Positions 10,487 to 22,654 of a DNA stretch of 64,000 bases are shown piece after piece. The DNA is from Trifolium pratense (taxonomy: Eukaryota > Streptophyta > Magnoliopsida > Fabales > Fabaceae). The stretch is from the NCBI RefSeq assembly GCF_020283565.1, contig NC_060059.1, forward strand, positions 37,502,338-37,566,337, read 5' to 3'. Below the pieces are notes generated by a model. That model saw only the letters and a list, made by a program, of their open reading frames with translations. It was not told where the DNA came from and searched no databases. A program made the translations under genes and the position numbers. Position 1 is the first letter of the stretch. The number at the start of each line of letters is the position of its first letter.

Positions 10487-12845
10487 TCAACTAGAATTGG
10501 ATAAATCGGTAATGATATCTGAGATGACCTTGTCCATGTCGAGGTCTTTCATCGGCTTGAATGGACGCTTCATGCCCTGAAAGTAAGCAAGTATTTTGAA
10601 AAATATTAAAACATGATGTTGTAATGAAATATGTATGCATATAAAAAACAAGTAGATATTTTACAAAGTATTAAAACATGATATTGTAATGAAATATGTA
10701 TGCATATAAAAATTTGGATTGTCACTACATTATCAATAAACTCAAAGAAATTTAAGTCTTCTTTAAAACCAAAAGTAGAAAATCATTGTCATGTGGATAA
10801 AATATCATCAATTGAACATACTGATATCTTAATACAATGGTACAGACAGTCAATACAACGACAATACATCCGAGAGCAATGACAATGACTAGAAAATAAT
10901 CTCCTACATATAATATAGCACATGAACAATAGGAGAAAAGTTCAATGGTTAACAATTTAGCTCGCCGATTAAAAATTGTTCATGTTGTACATGACTTACC
11001 AAAAGGCTAATGAACACCTTGCCTCCATCCTGGCGTATTTCAAAGCAACCTCTCCTTGGCTGTTAATTTAAAAAAAAAAAATGGAAAAAGTTGGAACAAT
11101 CAGGTAATGTTAACTTCAAAAACAGAGTATTCAGATAACCCTGACTAATCAAAATATATATCGTATGAATTCAATAGTGGCTCCTTGTTCGGAAGTCATA
11201 ATAAAGGCTATGGCCAACAATCAACACCATTGATATGCTATGATTGAAAATATAAAGTTAAGTTGCAGGAGGAGTTTAATAGAGATGTCATCTAAAGTGC
11301 AGCAGATGTTTGGAAGAGTTTATGTGAGCCTATATCATATAAATATGCATTTGTATAAACTTATGAAAATTGTTTATATAAAGCTTAAGCAAATGCTTTA
11401 TCAGATATTGGAAAAATCATGGTGCGGTGTGAAAGATTAAGAAACAAGTGTATAACTATTTGATATCATTAACATAAAAAAATCCATAAGGCAGCAGTTG
11501 ATAGAAATGCTAATTAAAACACATCTAATGTTCAAATAATATAGTAATCTTGGAATACCTTCTCAGGGTTCAGTTTCACAATGACATCACAATCACTCTC
11601 CTCCAGACCTTCCTTCACCTGAATAGCTCTCTTCTCGAACGATTTGCACTGCTTACTATGGCAAATTAAGCAAAACAACGGTTAAATACAAGGTAGAAAA
11701 CTTTATAGTAATGATAATAATAATTTCACTGAGAATCAAGAGAACCAAGAATCAACAATACTACAAGGGTTGAATAATTTTTTATAACTAACTTCATTAT
11801 CATATATAGGGTTCAATATATGTTCAAACTAATTTCAATTAATTACACAATGTTCAATTCAATATCAATACATAGCTTTAACAAAATTTACACCCATCAT
11901 CAAAAAAAAAAAATTTACACCCAAACAAGCACCTTTTAATGACACATTAATTACCTATAATCAACCATTTTCGTTTAGTACCAAAAAATTATATTTTCAC
12001 CTCATAAAAAATAAAAGATTCACTTCCAAAGAAATCAGTTTAATTGGGTCAAATCTTCATTAAGGTTTTTTTTGGGTATTAAAACCCTCTAGTTTCAGGA
12101 AAAGGGGCCCAATAATCTAGAGTTCGGCCGCAAGTAAATAAAGTCCGACAAAAAATTCAAACTCAGATTCTTCAGAAAGATTCGTTCTTGGGGAAGTCAT
12201 TAACCACTTAACTCAATGTCTTCATTATTATGAATAGAGTTCAAGATTTTTTCAATCTATTTCCAATTATTACACACTAACTATAATTACGTCATTTTCG
12301 ATTAGTTCCTAAAAATTAGGGTTTCGTCTAAAAAAACAATTCATTTCAATTTTCAAAAGAAAACATAGATTATTTTGCAGACTTAGGTCAAATCTTCTGT
12401 AAGACACGCAATAATTAAAAAAAAAATATCATAAAAAATCGCATAACCATAATAATGACGATAATAACATTTTCTTCCACAGCGCATTTATACGAAAGCA
12501 AGAAAGGACAAAACGGTAAAAAAAAAGAATGAAATACCAATGCTCGATAATGACAACAGGCTTGCTAGAATCTTCTAGAACCTTCTCAGCGGCTTCTTCT
12601 TCCTCATTCTCCTCGTCTTCTTCAGATGAAGAATCTTCTTTGGCTTTTCCTTTCACTTCAGCTATTTTCTGCTTCTTGTTCGGTGATTTCCTTATTTTCC
12701 TACTGTCTGGTAACTCGATAAAGTTAACACTTGAGGTCTTTGCAGATGAACGAGTAACTCTAGCGGCGGAGCGAGTTTCTCTTGCCGGAGCAGCAGCCGC
12801 CGCCTTCGCCACCGTAGATTGTCCAGCTTTGCGTTTTGGTGCCAT
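10487..12845 (-). CDS. Selenoprotein-H-like redox protein (Cys form), 4 exons
   Basis: Exons on the minus strand: 12538-12845, 11559-11655, 11000-11059, 10487-10576, all with GT/AG borders; total 555 bases, 184 residues. The N-terminal hundred residues are Lys/Arg/Ala-rich with TRSAARVTRS-type repeats and an NKKQK basic patch, then a Glu/Ser acidic run; nuclear location is likely. VVIIEHCKQC starts a thioredoxin-like Rdx domain; Cys103-Lys-Gln-Cys106 is the redox motif and its first codon (TG/T) is completed only by splicing across intron 1. KLNPEKPRRGCFEI (about residues 130-143) matches the conserved NPxKPRRGSFE of animal SELENOH, which has CxxU instead. Family members are nuclear redox proteins; the substrate is not known. 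Intron 3 holds a ~45-base direct repeat (about 10601-10647 and 10668-10711). Confidence 0.88.
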
Positions 12846-12939
12846 TTCAACGGTTTCTCTTTCACTCTCTTTTCTCTCTCTTGAGTTTTGTTTTCTCTCT
12901 CTAAGCGTGCTCTCTCATTTTATTGAGAACGTTTGGGAT

Positions 12940-12947
12940 TTTCCCGC
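12940..12947 (-). promoter_or_regulatory. E2F-type site upstream of the SelH-like gene
   Basis: TTTCCCGC, a match to the E2F consensus, lies about 95 bases upstream of the ATG in the context ATTTTCCCGCGCTTT. The same site at the same distance is found upstream of the related gene at 22655-23365. E2F sites suggest S-phase-linked expression. Confidence 0.6.
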
Positions 12948-12949
12948 GC

Positions 12950-13407
12950 TTTTCTTAATCGAATAAACGGTTAAGATTGTTTGTAAGATGGTTGAATCGA
13001 CGGTCTTTAACGTGTGTTTGTTTGCGTATACACTAAGCAGAAAAGATAATAATATAATGTAGTAATTTTTTATTTTTGGTTAATAATATAGTAATTTTTA
13101 TTTTTGGTAAAGAAAAAGATAGTAATATCTCTCTTTTTGGTATATCAATTCATCAATTGCACAATACTAAAATTGTTAATGGATAGGATCTAATCTATAT
13201 ACAATGGATCACTTTCTTTTCTTTTCTTTTTTGAACAAATTCAATGTATCATTTTTCACTATTTAAAGAAACAATTTATTTTAAGTCAAAAAGAAACAAT
13301 TTATTTGATTTTTATCATAAGCAGCATATATCTATATAAAAACAAAATATTAGTAGTATTTTTTTGGTAGATGAAAGAGAAACAAAAAGGAGAAAAAAAA
13401 GGAAAAA
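12950..13407. other. Intergenic between the SelH-like promoter and the copia element
   Basis: AT-rich with short direct repeats (taatatagtaattttt twice near 13048-13100). No gene seen. Confidence 0.4.
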
Positions 13408-13604
13408 TGTTATGAATAATATAGATGTGGATGTCCATTTGTCTAGGCCCATATTCTTGGCCCATGTAATCTCTTATATATATGACTATCTCACAATGTA
13501 AAACACACACCTTGAATAGAACAATACAATAGTCTATTCCTTTCTCTTCTCCCTTTCTCTCCTTCTTCTCTATTCTAGTTATTCTCTAGAAATAGTTCAT
13601 AACA
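13408..13604 (+). repeat. copia 5' LTR
   Basis: 197 bp, TG...CA. It differs from the 3' LTR at about three positions. The body has a pyrimidine-rich stretch (cctttctcttctccctttct). Confidence 0.93.
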
Positions 13605-13622
13605 CGTTATCAGCACGATAGT
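13605..13622 (+). other. Primer-binding region of the copia element
   Basis: cgttatcagcacgatag directly follows the 5' LTR. Many plant copia elements carry TTATCAGCACGA here, thought to pair with an internal part of initiator tRNA-Met (a half-tRNA primer). Confidence 0.55.
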
Positions 13623-13731
13623 CTCTCTCCCCTCTCTAGAAAGGTATAGCAACCATGAGAGGTGATAATTTTATTTCTTGTATTTTTTATTCTATTTTTT
13701 TCGTTTTTTTTTTTCATATTGATTCACAGCA

Positions 13732-16700
13732 TACGATCTAGAAGTATCGTAGTGAAATTTTTAAAATATGAATCCTGAAGATTCATAGTATGATGAAATT
13801 TTAAAATATGAATCCTGAAGATTCATAAACCTACGCTTCTAAAATATCAATCCCTGAAGGATTGAAAAAAATAACTGATTTGATCTATTATATAGTTCTT
13901 AAAGAACTTAAAAATCCAAATTTTGTTCTCCATGAAATCTTGATGAATTCAATTGGGACACATCCCTGAAGGATGTACAAAATAATTGATAAGATCTATT
14001 ATATTTATAGAGTTTTTGAAGAACTCATGAATAATTCAATATATTTATGCATCCCTGAAGGATTGCACCAATATATGTATTCCTATTACATTATAATATA
14101 TGTTATACAGTTCCTGAAGAACTCGATGTTGTATGCATTCCTGAAGAATTGCATAAATGATTAATTTTACATTATAATGATGTTATATAGTTCTTGAAGA
14201 ACTTCTTATAAATTATTTCTTATGAATTCCAGAAGAATTCAAAATACATATACATGCATCCCTGAAGGATAGCTTTATCAATTTTTTTTTAGAGTTTTGG
14301 CAATTTATAATTTTTATTGAATTTATTTTATTTATTGTTATAATAATAATAATAATAATTTAATATGTATCATCATATTGTAAAGCTAAAGCATAAAAAT
14401 ATTCCAATTTATTTTCAATAAGTTACTAATTAATCTCATTCATAGCATATGTTACATTATAATTATTATTAATTTCATTATGTTACTATTTAATTTGCAT
14501 TATAAAATTTTAGTACGTTACATTATATTAGTATTAATAAAAATAATTGGAATTATCTTTTATTAGACTGTGTTTAGTATGTTTATCTAATTATTTGCTT
14601 AATTTTATTATTTGATGATAGTATATATCAATGATAAATGAATGAAAAATCATTCCCAGAAGTGAATGAAATCTAACCCACTGATGTTACTCCATTCCAG
14701 AAGTGAATGTAGTAACACACGATTATCGTGAAAAAAAAATTGTGGTCATGGTCGTGGTAATAGTCATGACTGTGTTAATTTTAAAATTTCGGCTTCTCAC
14801 TAGAAGTGAAAAAAATAATGAAAAAAAAAGAGTAAAAAGTGGGCAAATTAGTTCCTGAAGAACTAAAGAAGAAAAAGGGAAAATCCAATTGAATGCACAA
14901 GGAATAAATTATTCTTAATCATTATGAAGATCACTTGTGATATAGTTCTTGAAGAACTAATGCTTTAATAATAATGATCTCCGATGGATTACTCAAAGAA
15001 TATGAATTTTCCGAACCATTGTTAATGAAAAATTATATGTATAGTTCTTGAAGAACTTAAAATTCAATATTAAAGCATTTCTTGTAGTATCGCTCAAGAA
15101 CAATTTTTCATAATCAATGTTTATAAATATTGGTGGTATAATTCTTGAAGAACTAATATTTTAATTTCCCTAAAGATATAGTTCTTGAATAAGCAAAAGT
15201 TTAATATCAAGTATTCCAGAAGGATTGGAAAATTGTAATTTTCCATAGCCATTGTTGATAGAGATATATTGTTAAGTTCCTGAAGAACTTACAAAATTTT
15301 ACAACATGATTACAATCTATATGATATATTTGATCTTGGTATAAGGTGAACCAAAATTAAAAGGAAATCAATAGAAGAATTATTTATGTCTCTTGAATAT
15401 GCTCTTGAAGTAGCAACTTTGAAAAAAACAAAGTTCAAGAATATTTTGTATATCCATTGTTGTACATACATTGGATGAATATTATTGATATATTAAACTC
15501 GTGATTGAATGCATGGTTCAAACATTTTTTTTCTTCCTCTCATAATAATGATTATTATTTGCTCTTAAAAAAAAAAAAAAATTATTCCTTGCAAACATAA
15601 ATTGATTTTAATTATACGGTTACATATTTAAATCAATTGATTGATTTTAATTTTAAAATCTTTTAATTGTTACTATATTTTAATTTCTAATTCTATTAAA
15701 ATCCACATAAACATTATTTTGTTATACTTTATTTTTACTCTTTTAATTCTCATACAAATAAATTATTACTATTTTTTTATTGTGTTCCACCGAAAAGATT
15801 TTTTTTTGTAGAAACATATTTGTTTAGCTTGAAAATATTCATCGATACTACTATTCATGAAAAATTAAATTTTATATTTGGTAGTACGAAAATTATTGAA
15901 GGCTCCATAAGAGACAATGCATTGTTATATCGAGAAACAAAGTTGCACTTTGCTAATATATTTTATATTTTAAGTCTTAAAGAAATTTGTTACCGAAAGA
16001 TATTCACATAAATGAATATCATATTGAAACAAGAAACGACGGAAATATTTTATCTCTATATTACGAGACATATTATCAACTTTTGTCTCTAGTTTGTGGT
16101 GTACTTATGATATTAGTGCAATTTAAGCACATGTTCAAGTAAACCAGAAGTTTACAAATAAATCATATTAATTTTATCATTGGCAAGATCAGTTGGGTCA
16201 TTTCTGGTCTATTATGAAGCGAAAAATTTCTATGAATATGTATTGAATGACCAGAAGTTCATTAAATCTAACACTTTTTGTGTATTACTAGTTCCCGAAG
16301 AAAATTGATAAATTTAGTAAACGAGCGTCTCTTATTTTATATATAAGGTGATATTTATAAATCAATACACCGATCATGTGGACCAATTAAATTTCTATAA
16401 TTTTAATTGATGCATCAACTAAATGGTCACATGTATGTTAGTTATCAACTCACAACCAAAAGTTTGTGAGATTATTTTTGAGAGCTCATTATGTATATAT
16501 TATTCTAGAAAGTATTTGATAAGTATCATATGTTAATTGAAATTTATACCGAACATAATTGTAGAATATGTTCATACAAACAAAAATAATAATGGACTTG
16601 AAGATCCATTCTTTAGACGTCTAAAGTTAATTACATGTTCGATACTTATGAGATCAATACTTCTATGTTCTATTTTATATTTTGGGAACATTTAAATATA

Positions 16701-17902
16701 TATGTTGAGATATTGATTCGCTCAAGCCAATAAGTTATTATACGAAAGTCTTCCCCCTAACTTGTAATTAAGTTTAGTTTTATACTCTAATATTTTTCAT
16801 ATAAGCATTTTTGGATGTGTTGGTATGTTCCAATTGCTCCAATATAATGCAATACGATGAATTATTAAAGAATATTGGGAAAATATATTTGATACAACTC
16901 TTCATCCCTTATAAATTATATTGAGCCAATAGGGACTTGTTTATAGCCCAGAAGGATAATTTTCAAGTGATGATGAATTAGTTTTCCCAATATTAGGGGG
17001 AGGGAATAAGCAGCTGAAAAATATGAACCTGAAGTTCAAATGAATCACTTGAAATAAATAGTTATTATTATCTCATCTTGATCCTCATATAAAATAGATT
17101 GAACCAGATGTTCAAAAAATGTATCATTTGCAAAGTTTATGAAATCAACTATCAGCTGTTAATGCTCCAATCAAAATGGATGTCCCTGTTGGACAATCTT
17201 ATATTGCAAATGAATTTTAACCACCCTGTAGCGTGGTAGGTCAGTCGGTTCCAAAGATTAAAATCCTCAAATAAGAAAATGAGCTAAAAAGAAAGATGAC
17301 CCAAGTGAGGATATGAAAAGATTATTTGACATAATTAATTTTCTAGTTCCATAAGAACTTATCAGGTACCTGAAATTTATGAAAATAAAGAGATCTCGAC
17401 GAATTATGTCATGAATGGAATACGATGAAACCGAAAGAAAAATCAACGTTGACGATGTTTATTTATATAATATAGCGCTATATATGATAAGAAATAATGA
17501 GGATCATAAATCAAAGTCTATTAAGGATTATAGACAATGAAATGATTGACTAAATAGATAGACGCAATTGATACAAAATTAAACTAGCTTTGCAAAGCGG
17601 AATGTTTTTGGACCAATAGTCCATTCCATCTGCAGATGGAAATAATTCGATATGAATAAATTTTCAAGAGAAAAATAATGAAAATCAAATATTTAGAGTT
17701 TGAATTGTTATTCAAGTATATTGATAAATGTCTATCATTGATTTTCAAGAAGCATATTCACCTAAAGTGAATTCCAAAACTTCTTTGTAATTAATTAAGT
17801 TGAGTAGCATATGAAATACTCAATTTATGTGAAATATGTGTTTTAACGTATTTGACTAGCTCACTTGATAATGATGATTATATGAAAATCCCAGAAGGAT
17901 TT
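13732..17902 (+). repeat. Dispersed hairpins with a recurring 5-base loop inside the copia element
   Basis: I read more than 20 short inverted repeats whose five-base spacer is mostly CTGAA, TTGAA or CAGAA while the arms differ. Examples: 13767-13787 and 13807-13827 (8-bp arms TATGAATC/GATTCATA), 13847-13865, 13960-13976, 14109-14123, 14189-14203, 14224-14240, 14848-14866, 14943-14959, 15043-15057, 15273-15291, 16139-16155, 17024-17038, 17099-17115, 17756-17772, 17886-17902. They are densest at 13730-15300. Confidence 0.8.
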
Positions 17903-18985
17903 AATTTTCGTAAGACACATATATATTGGAGAGATGACTTAATAAAGATGAATAAGTCTCCTTATATACTCGAGCAACATCTATATGCATGTTGAATATT
18001 TCCAAGTGAGAAATATGAAAATGACAATTTGTTCATTTTAAGAAAATATTTGGCAATAAATTTGTTTAAGATTGTATCATCAAGAGACTCCCAAAGAGCT
18101 TGAGATATTGTCATTTATTACAAAATAAGTTTTTGAAGAATATTTTGTGAATCATGAAGCTTATATACAAAAGGTTCTAAAATGATTCTATAAGATCAAT
18201 TACGTACCCTAATTTTTGTAAGATCGTCGATGTAAACAAATGCCATTTTAGAGTTCGAGTAAATGGTGAAGAACTAATTGGTCCTGAAGCACCACATTTT
18301 GGTTCTAATGGGGACAAATATATTGTTAACCTATTATTTGTTGTCAATATATATCATCAAGTATATACTTTGTTATTTTAGATATGCAGGTAATTTGTTT
18401 AATCCTCGTAAAGGTATAGATCACAAACAAACTATATGTTCACATGAAGAAGTACAATTACTCATGGAGATCTATGAAACAAACAACAATAACAATCTCA
18501 TGAAACAAAATGATGAGGAAAGATGAGCACTATAGAAGATAAATCAAGAATGTGATTTGGTTGAAGTATATGATTCATCAGATACAAGAATTTGTGAGTT
18601 TTCTTCTAAAGGGTTCTTGCAACGATTCAACATGAAGATAATGTCGCACAAACTACATATTTGGAGAAGAGTATATGATCAAGAAGATAAGACAAGTCTT
18701 TCTACAAAGTCAACTTCAAGTAAAACTTTTGAGCAACTACTACAACTACATAAGATTATTTGAGTTTATTCGTCTCATATACAATTGTCTTTATGAGGGG
18801 GAGATATAAATAGGTTCTGCACTCTTTTTCCCTTCACCGTGGTTTTGTCCCACTGGGTTTTCCTGGTAAGGTTTTTAACGAGGCAGTTCACACACAAAAG
18901 ATGTTGTACTCTTTTTCCTTCACTATGATTTTTCCCATTGGTTTTTAATAGTAAGATTTTAATGAAGCATATCATTGATGGACAT

Positions 18986-18996
18986 CCAAGGGGGAG
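18986..18996 (+). other. Polypurine tract of the copia element
   Basis: The purine run aagggggag abuts the 3' LTR start TGTTATG at 18997, as needed for plus-strand priming. Confidence 0.75.
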
Positions 18997-19193
18997 TGTT
19001 ATGAATAATATAGATGTGGATGTCCATTTGTCTAGGCCCATATTCTTGGCCCATGTAATCTCCTATATATATGACTATCTCACAATGTAAAACACACACA
19101 TTGAATAGAACAATACAATAGTCTATTCCTTTCTCTTCTCCCTTTCTCTCCTTCTTTTCTATTCTAGTTATTCTCTAGAAATAGTTCATAACA
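18997..19193 (+). repeat. copia 3' LTR
   Basis: 197 bp; about three substitutions relative to the 5' LTR (ctctta/ctccta, cacacacc/cacacaca, cttcttct/cttctttt). Confidence 0.93.
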
Positions 19194-19512
19194 AAAAAGA
19201 AACAGTAGCAGAATACTAGAAAAAATAAAGCTAGATCCTTGCAAACATAACCCGTGCCGCGTCCGCTTGAAGGAGAGGAAATAGTTTATTAAAAAAAGCT
19301 CATAGATAAAAAACTTTTAATTAAGTTAAATATTTAAAGGAAAATACTAATAAATGTCTTTATAACACATGTTAATGAAATAAATGTACAAATATTCTCT
19401 TAAAATATGTATATTCTCTCCATAAAAAAAAAATGTCAGTGTCAAAACTCTACCAATCAACTATGTAATACAACAGGGCATTCAGAAATTTGTCATGGTT
19501 TGTTGGAGCTTT
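19194..19512. other. Intergenic
   Basis: Nothing recognisable between the copia element and hAT element B. Confidence 0.4.
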
Positions 19513-19520
19513 GTCGTGTA

Positions 19521-20113
19521 TAGGGTTGGGAACAGGCCATGCCAGGGCTTGACAGGCCTGAGCCTGGCCTACGATTTTTTTTCAGGCCTGTAGCCTATCA
19601 AATGTTATTTTTTTTGGCCTGGCCTGAGCCTTTTAAAAGTCTGGCCTGGCCTTGTAGCCTGTTTAAAAGTCTGTGTTACATTAAAGCTTCTCTATATAGT
19701 TTTTTTAAATAGGCTAAACAGGCCTTAAAAAGTTCACATTTAAATTTTTATAATTTCTACAACATTAAGAAAAAGCTAATAATATGATTAACACAATAAT
19801 TAAAAACTAATAAAATAACAAATACGATTATGAAAAGTCGCAATAATTAAAAGCTAATAATATTTATATAAATAATATTTTTTTATAAGATATAAATAAT
19901 AATATTATATAAATAATAATTATTATAAACAGGCTGGCCTATCAGGCTTCGTAGGCCTTTTTAGAAGCCTAAGCCTGACCTATTTATGTAAACAGGCCGT
20001 TTTCAAAGCCTAAACCTGGCATTTTTAATAATCAGGCCAGGCCAGGCTTATACAGGCCAGGCCGAAGGCCCCTGTAGGCCGCCTGGCTTCGGCCTGGCCT
20101 ATTCCCAACCCTA
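19521..20113. mobile_element. Non-autonomous hAT element B
   Basis: Termini TAGGGTTGGGAA / TTCCCAACCCTA are flanked by an exact 8-bp duplication gtcgtgta (19513-19520, 20114-20121). The arms are degenerate inverted arrays of ggcctggcctg-like units and the middle is A/T-rich. There is no transposase. Same architecture as elements A and C but unrelated repeat units. Confidence 0.9.
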
Positions 20114-20349
20114 GTCGTGTACAACCATAAGGGACTACGTTGTCACCCACCTCCACATCAATAATTTTGTAAAATATTTAATTATGTATTAAAGTTTTTA
20201 TTTAATGTTAATATATTTAAACAATTTCTAAATCAATAAAATTATTCTTTTTTAAAAATTAAAGGATTTTTTTTATTAGTAATCTATTTGTTTAGTTTTT
20301 TTATACATATTTTCTTTTTTAAAAAAATAAAATAAAATTGATCATGTAT

Positions 20350-20452
20350 CTAGGGGCTGGAAATTTTACGGTGGACAAGTGAGATGACCGTGGTTCGAAC
20401 TCTGATCCTCTGCATATATAATGCAATATCCTACCAATTGAGCTAAATATGT
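20350..20452 (-). mobile_element. tRNA-derived SINE fragment
   Basis: On the minus strand TTTAGCTCAATTGGTAGG (box A) is followed by gcattatatatgcag and AGTTCGAACC (box B), the pattern of a very common legume SINE. A related copy is at 63572-63706. Confidence 0.65.
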
Positions 20453-21664
20453 TTTTATAATTGACTATTTTTATAATCTATTTTCTGTTTTTATTGATAT
20501 TTTATGTTTTCCTTATATATAGGAGTGTCATAAGAGATAATGAATGAGTAGTTGGGAGATTATATGGAGTGGTAGGGTGATGATGGAGTAAACATAAGGA
20601 GTAGTGGGCTAGTTTTATGACCGAGTCTTTTTGGGCCTCCTCTGACTTGGGCGGGTGGTCCAATCGGACGTATTGGACTTAAGCGAATGGTACTCTGGTA
20701 TTTTTTCCGTTACAAATCCATCTAAATCCATCTAATTAGTCCATTTATCCATTTTGTCACCCTTAATTATTGACCAATAAGAAATAAATTTGAGGACTAT
20801 GTTTATTGATGTCTAATAAAAAATGATAGATGTAGATTAAAGTGTTTACAACTTTTGTACATTCAAGAACCAATACGACGAGAAAGGATTCTCTTCATTG
20901 GAGAAAAAACCTGAGAAAATAATGTGTGCATTTAGACCATTGGATCATAAACATGTGATAATATTTTAATTAGAAAAAAGAAATTAGAAAAGGTTGTCAA
21001 TGGTTAAGATGCAACAATTCTGAAAACTCGAGAGAAAAAAAATTAAGAGGGTCATTTCTCCAATATGACGAAGTTATAAGTTACATCCACTTTGCCACCC
21101 TTGATGTCTTAAAAATATAAAAAAGACATTTGGAAATAAAAGTGTTTACAATTTTAATAAATTAAAAAATCAATATGACATCAAGTTGCGAGTTACACTT
21201 CGAGAAATTAAAATGATGGTTTTCCATTAAAATGATGGTTTTCCATTATGAAAATATAAAAAATGAAAGAAAGAGGAGGGTGAGTCTACCAAATTGTCCA
21301 TAATACAAACAGGGAACAATAATTTGGATTCAGTAATAATACTAATACACATAATATTAGTTAGAAGGAACAATTGAAAAATAAGTAAGTATTTGATATA
21401 GGATTACCATTTTGAGACAATTTTTTATTGCAAATACGATAATTAATACATAACGAATGAAGTAATAACTTCTACTTAATTTAAAATAGACAAATTTGAT
21501 AACACTTTTTTTCCCCGTAAGCTTATAGTTGATAACACTTATTATAAACTACTTCAAATAATGTATGTGCTGTGAATTAAACAAGAATCACTTTTGTAAC
21601 TCAAATTTGGTGTTCTTTTTACATTTAAAATTACAAAGTAAAATATTTTCTTCTACAATAGATT
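20453..21664. other. Intergenic, AT-rich
   Basis: No gene. A 19-base unit (aaaatgatggttttccatt) is duplicated in tandem near 21211-21248. Confidence 0.45.
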
Positions 21665-21974
21665 TCTAACTCAAATTTGTTGATCTTTTACTTAAATGTA
21701 CTCAAATATAAACAATCTTACATTCAACATACCAAAATCACATCTATAGAATCAAATTATTCAATATAAACTTTTGTCACCATATATGTTTTGAGCTTGT
21801 GTTCAGTTGTTAGTTTCTTCCTTTTTCTTCAAGATATAAGTTTGTCTTATAAACAATATCTAACTCAAATTTGTTGATCTTTTACATAAATGTACTCAAA
21901 TATAAACTATCTTACATTCAACATACCACATTTATTGAATCAAATTATTCAATATAAACTTTTGTCACCATATA
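21665..21974. repeat. Direct repeat of about 120 bp
   Basis: 21665-21786 and 21859-21974 are two similar copies, beginning tctaactcaaatttgttgat and ending tttgtcaccatata, with a small deletion in the second. Function unknown. Confidence 0.7.
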
Positions 21975-22654
21975 ACCAAACAAGATAAGTTTTCCATTGC
22001 GCATTCAAAGTTTCAAACACAATAATCACTTAAAAATATCAATGAACTACCACTATAATCAACTCATCTAGGAATAGCAAAATGCTGCCAGAAAATACAA
22101 GCAAACAAGAGCAAATATACTATATTGGATATATGTTAATGGCAAATCTCTAATTTTTCTAGGATAATCGCCAATCACTAACAACATACAAGTGATCCAG
22201 AACAATTCAGTTAAATATTTCCTAAGAGATTATCCAAGTTTACCGAGTTCACTACGAATCCAACCGAGTAAACTTAGTTTCATCTCCAAAGTTTACTAAA
22301 ATTCGAGTTTATAAACGAATTAACTCGAAACACATACCTAATGAACTTGCAAATTTAACAAACTTGGTTAAAATCTATTCCAATTCCAATTCACAAACAT
22401 GTGAGTAAAGTGAAACATATCTATTCAACAAGCATAACAATCACCACCATTGATATCACAAATTTGAACCCCAAAATACCCCAGATTTTAACCCTAAAAG
22501 AGATATTGATCCTCTCTGAGACCAATTCAGTTAGTAAATAAAAACCCTAAAATATTTTCCTAAATTGCAAATTTAATCCCCAAAATACAGAAACATTATC
22601 CAATTGCAACATTTTTTCTAAAATCAACCGAGAATTCTAAACATTAATGGAACA
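21975..22654. other. Intergenic, 3' flank of the SelH-tail gene
   Basis: I looked here on the minus strand for an Rdx domain like that of 10487-12845 and found none. Confidence 0.4.

Larger units (their letters stand above)
13408..19193 (+). mobile_element. Ty1/copia LTR retrotransposon, pol decayed
   Basis: Two 197-bp LTRs start TGTTATGAAT and end TTCATAACA, with aaaaa on both flanks (a target duplication, weak in an A-rich site). Pieces of a copia polyprotein are readable in broken frames. GAG-pre-integrase WQDQLGH is near 16181, integrase LIDASTKWSHVC near 16400, LSHLDPH near 17070, and VNAPIKMDVPVGQ near 17160. RNase H and tail fragments (SLSTKSTSSKTFEQL) lie near 18700. Stops and frameshifts are everywhere, so no protein can be made. 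Typical copia tail repeats (gttttgtcccactgggtttt) precede the polypurine tract. The interior is rich in small hairpins, described separately. Confidence 0.93.

Noticed and set aside
13732..15300. A CRISPR array or heat-shock-element array
   Set aside because: The units are not direct repeats with spacers, and the arms vary; TTCnnGAA occurs in some hairpins but lacks the third GAA/TTC block of a heat-shock element.
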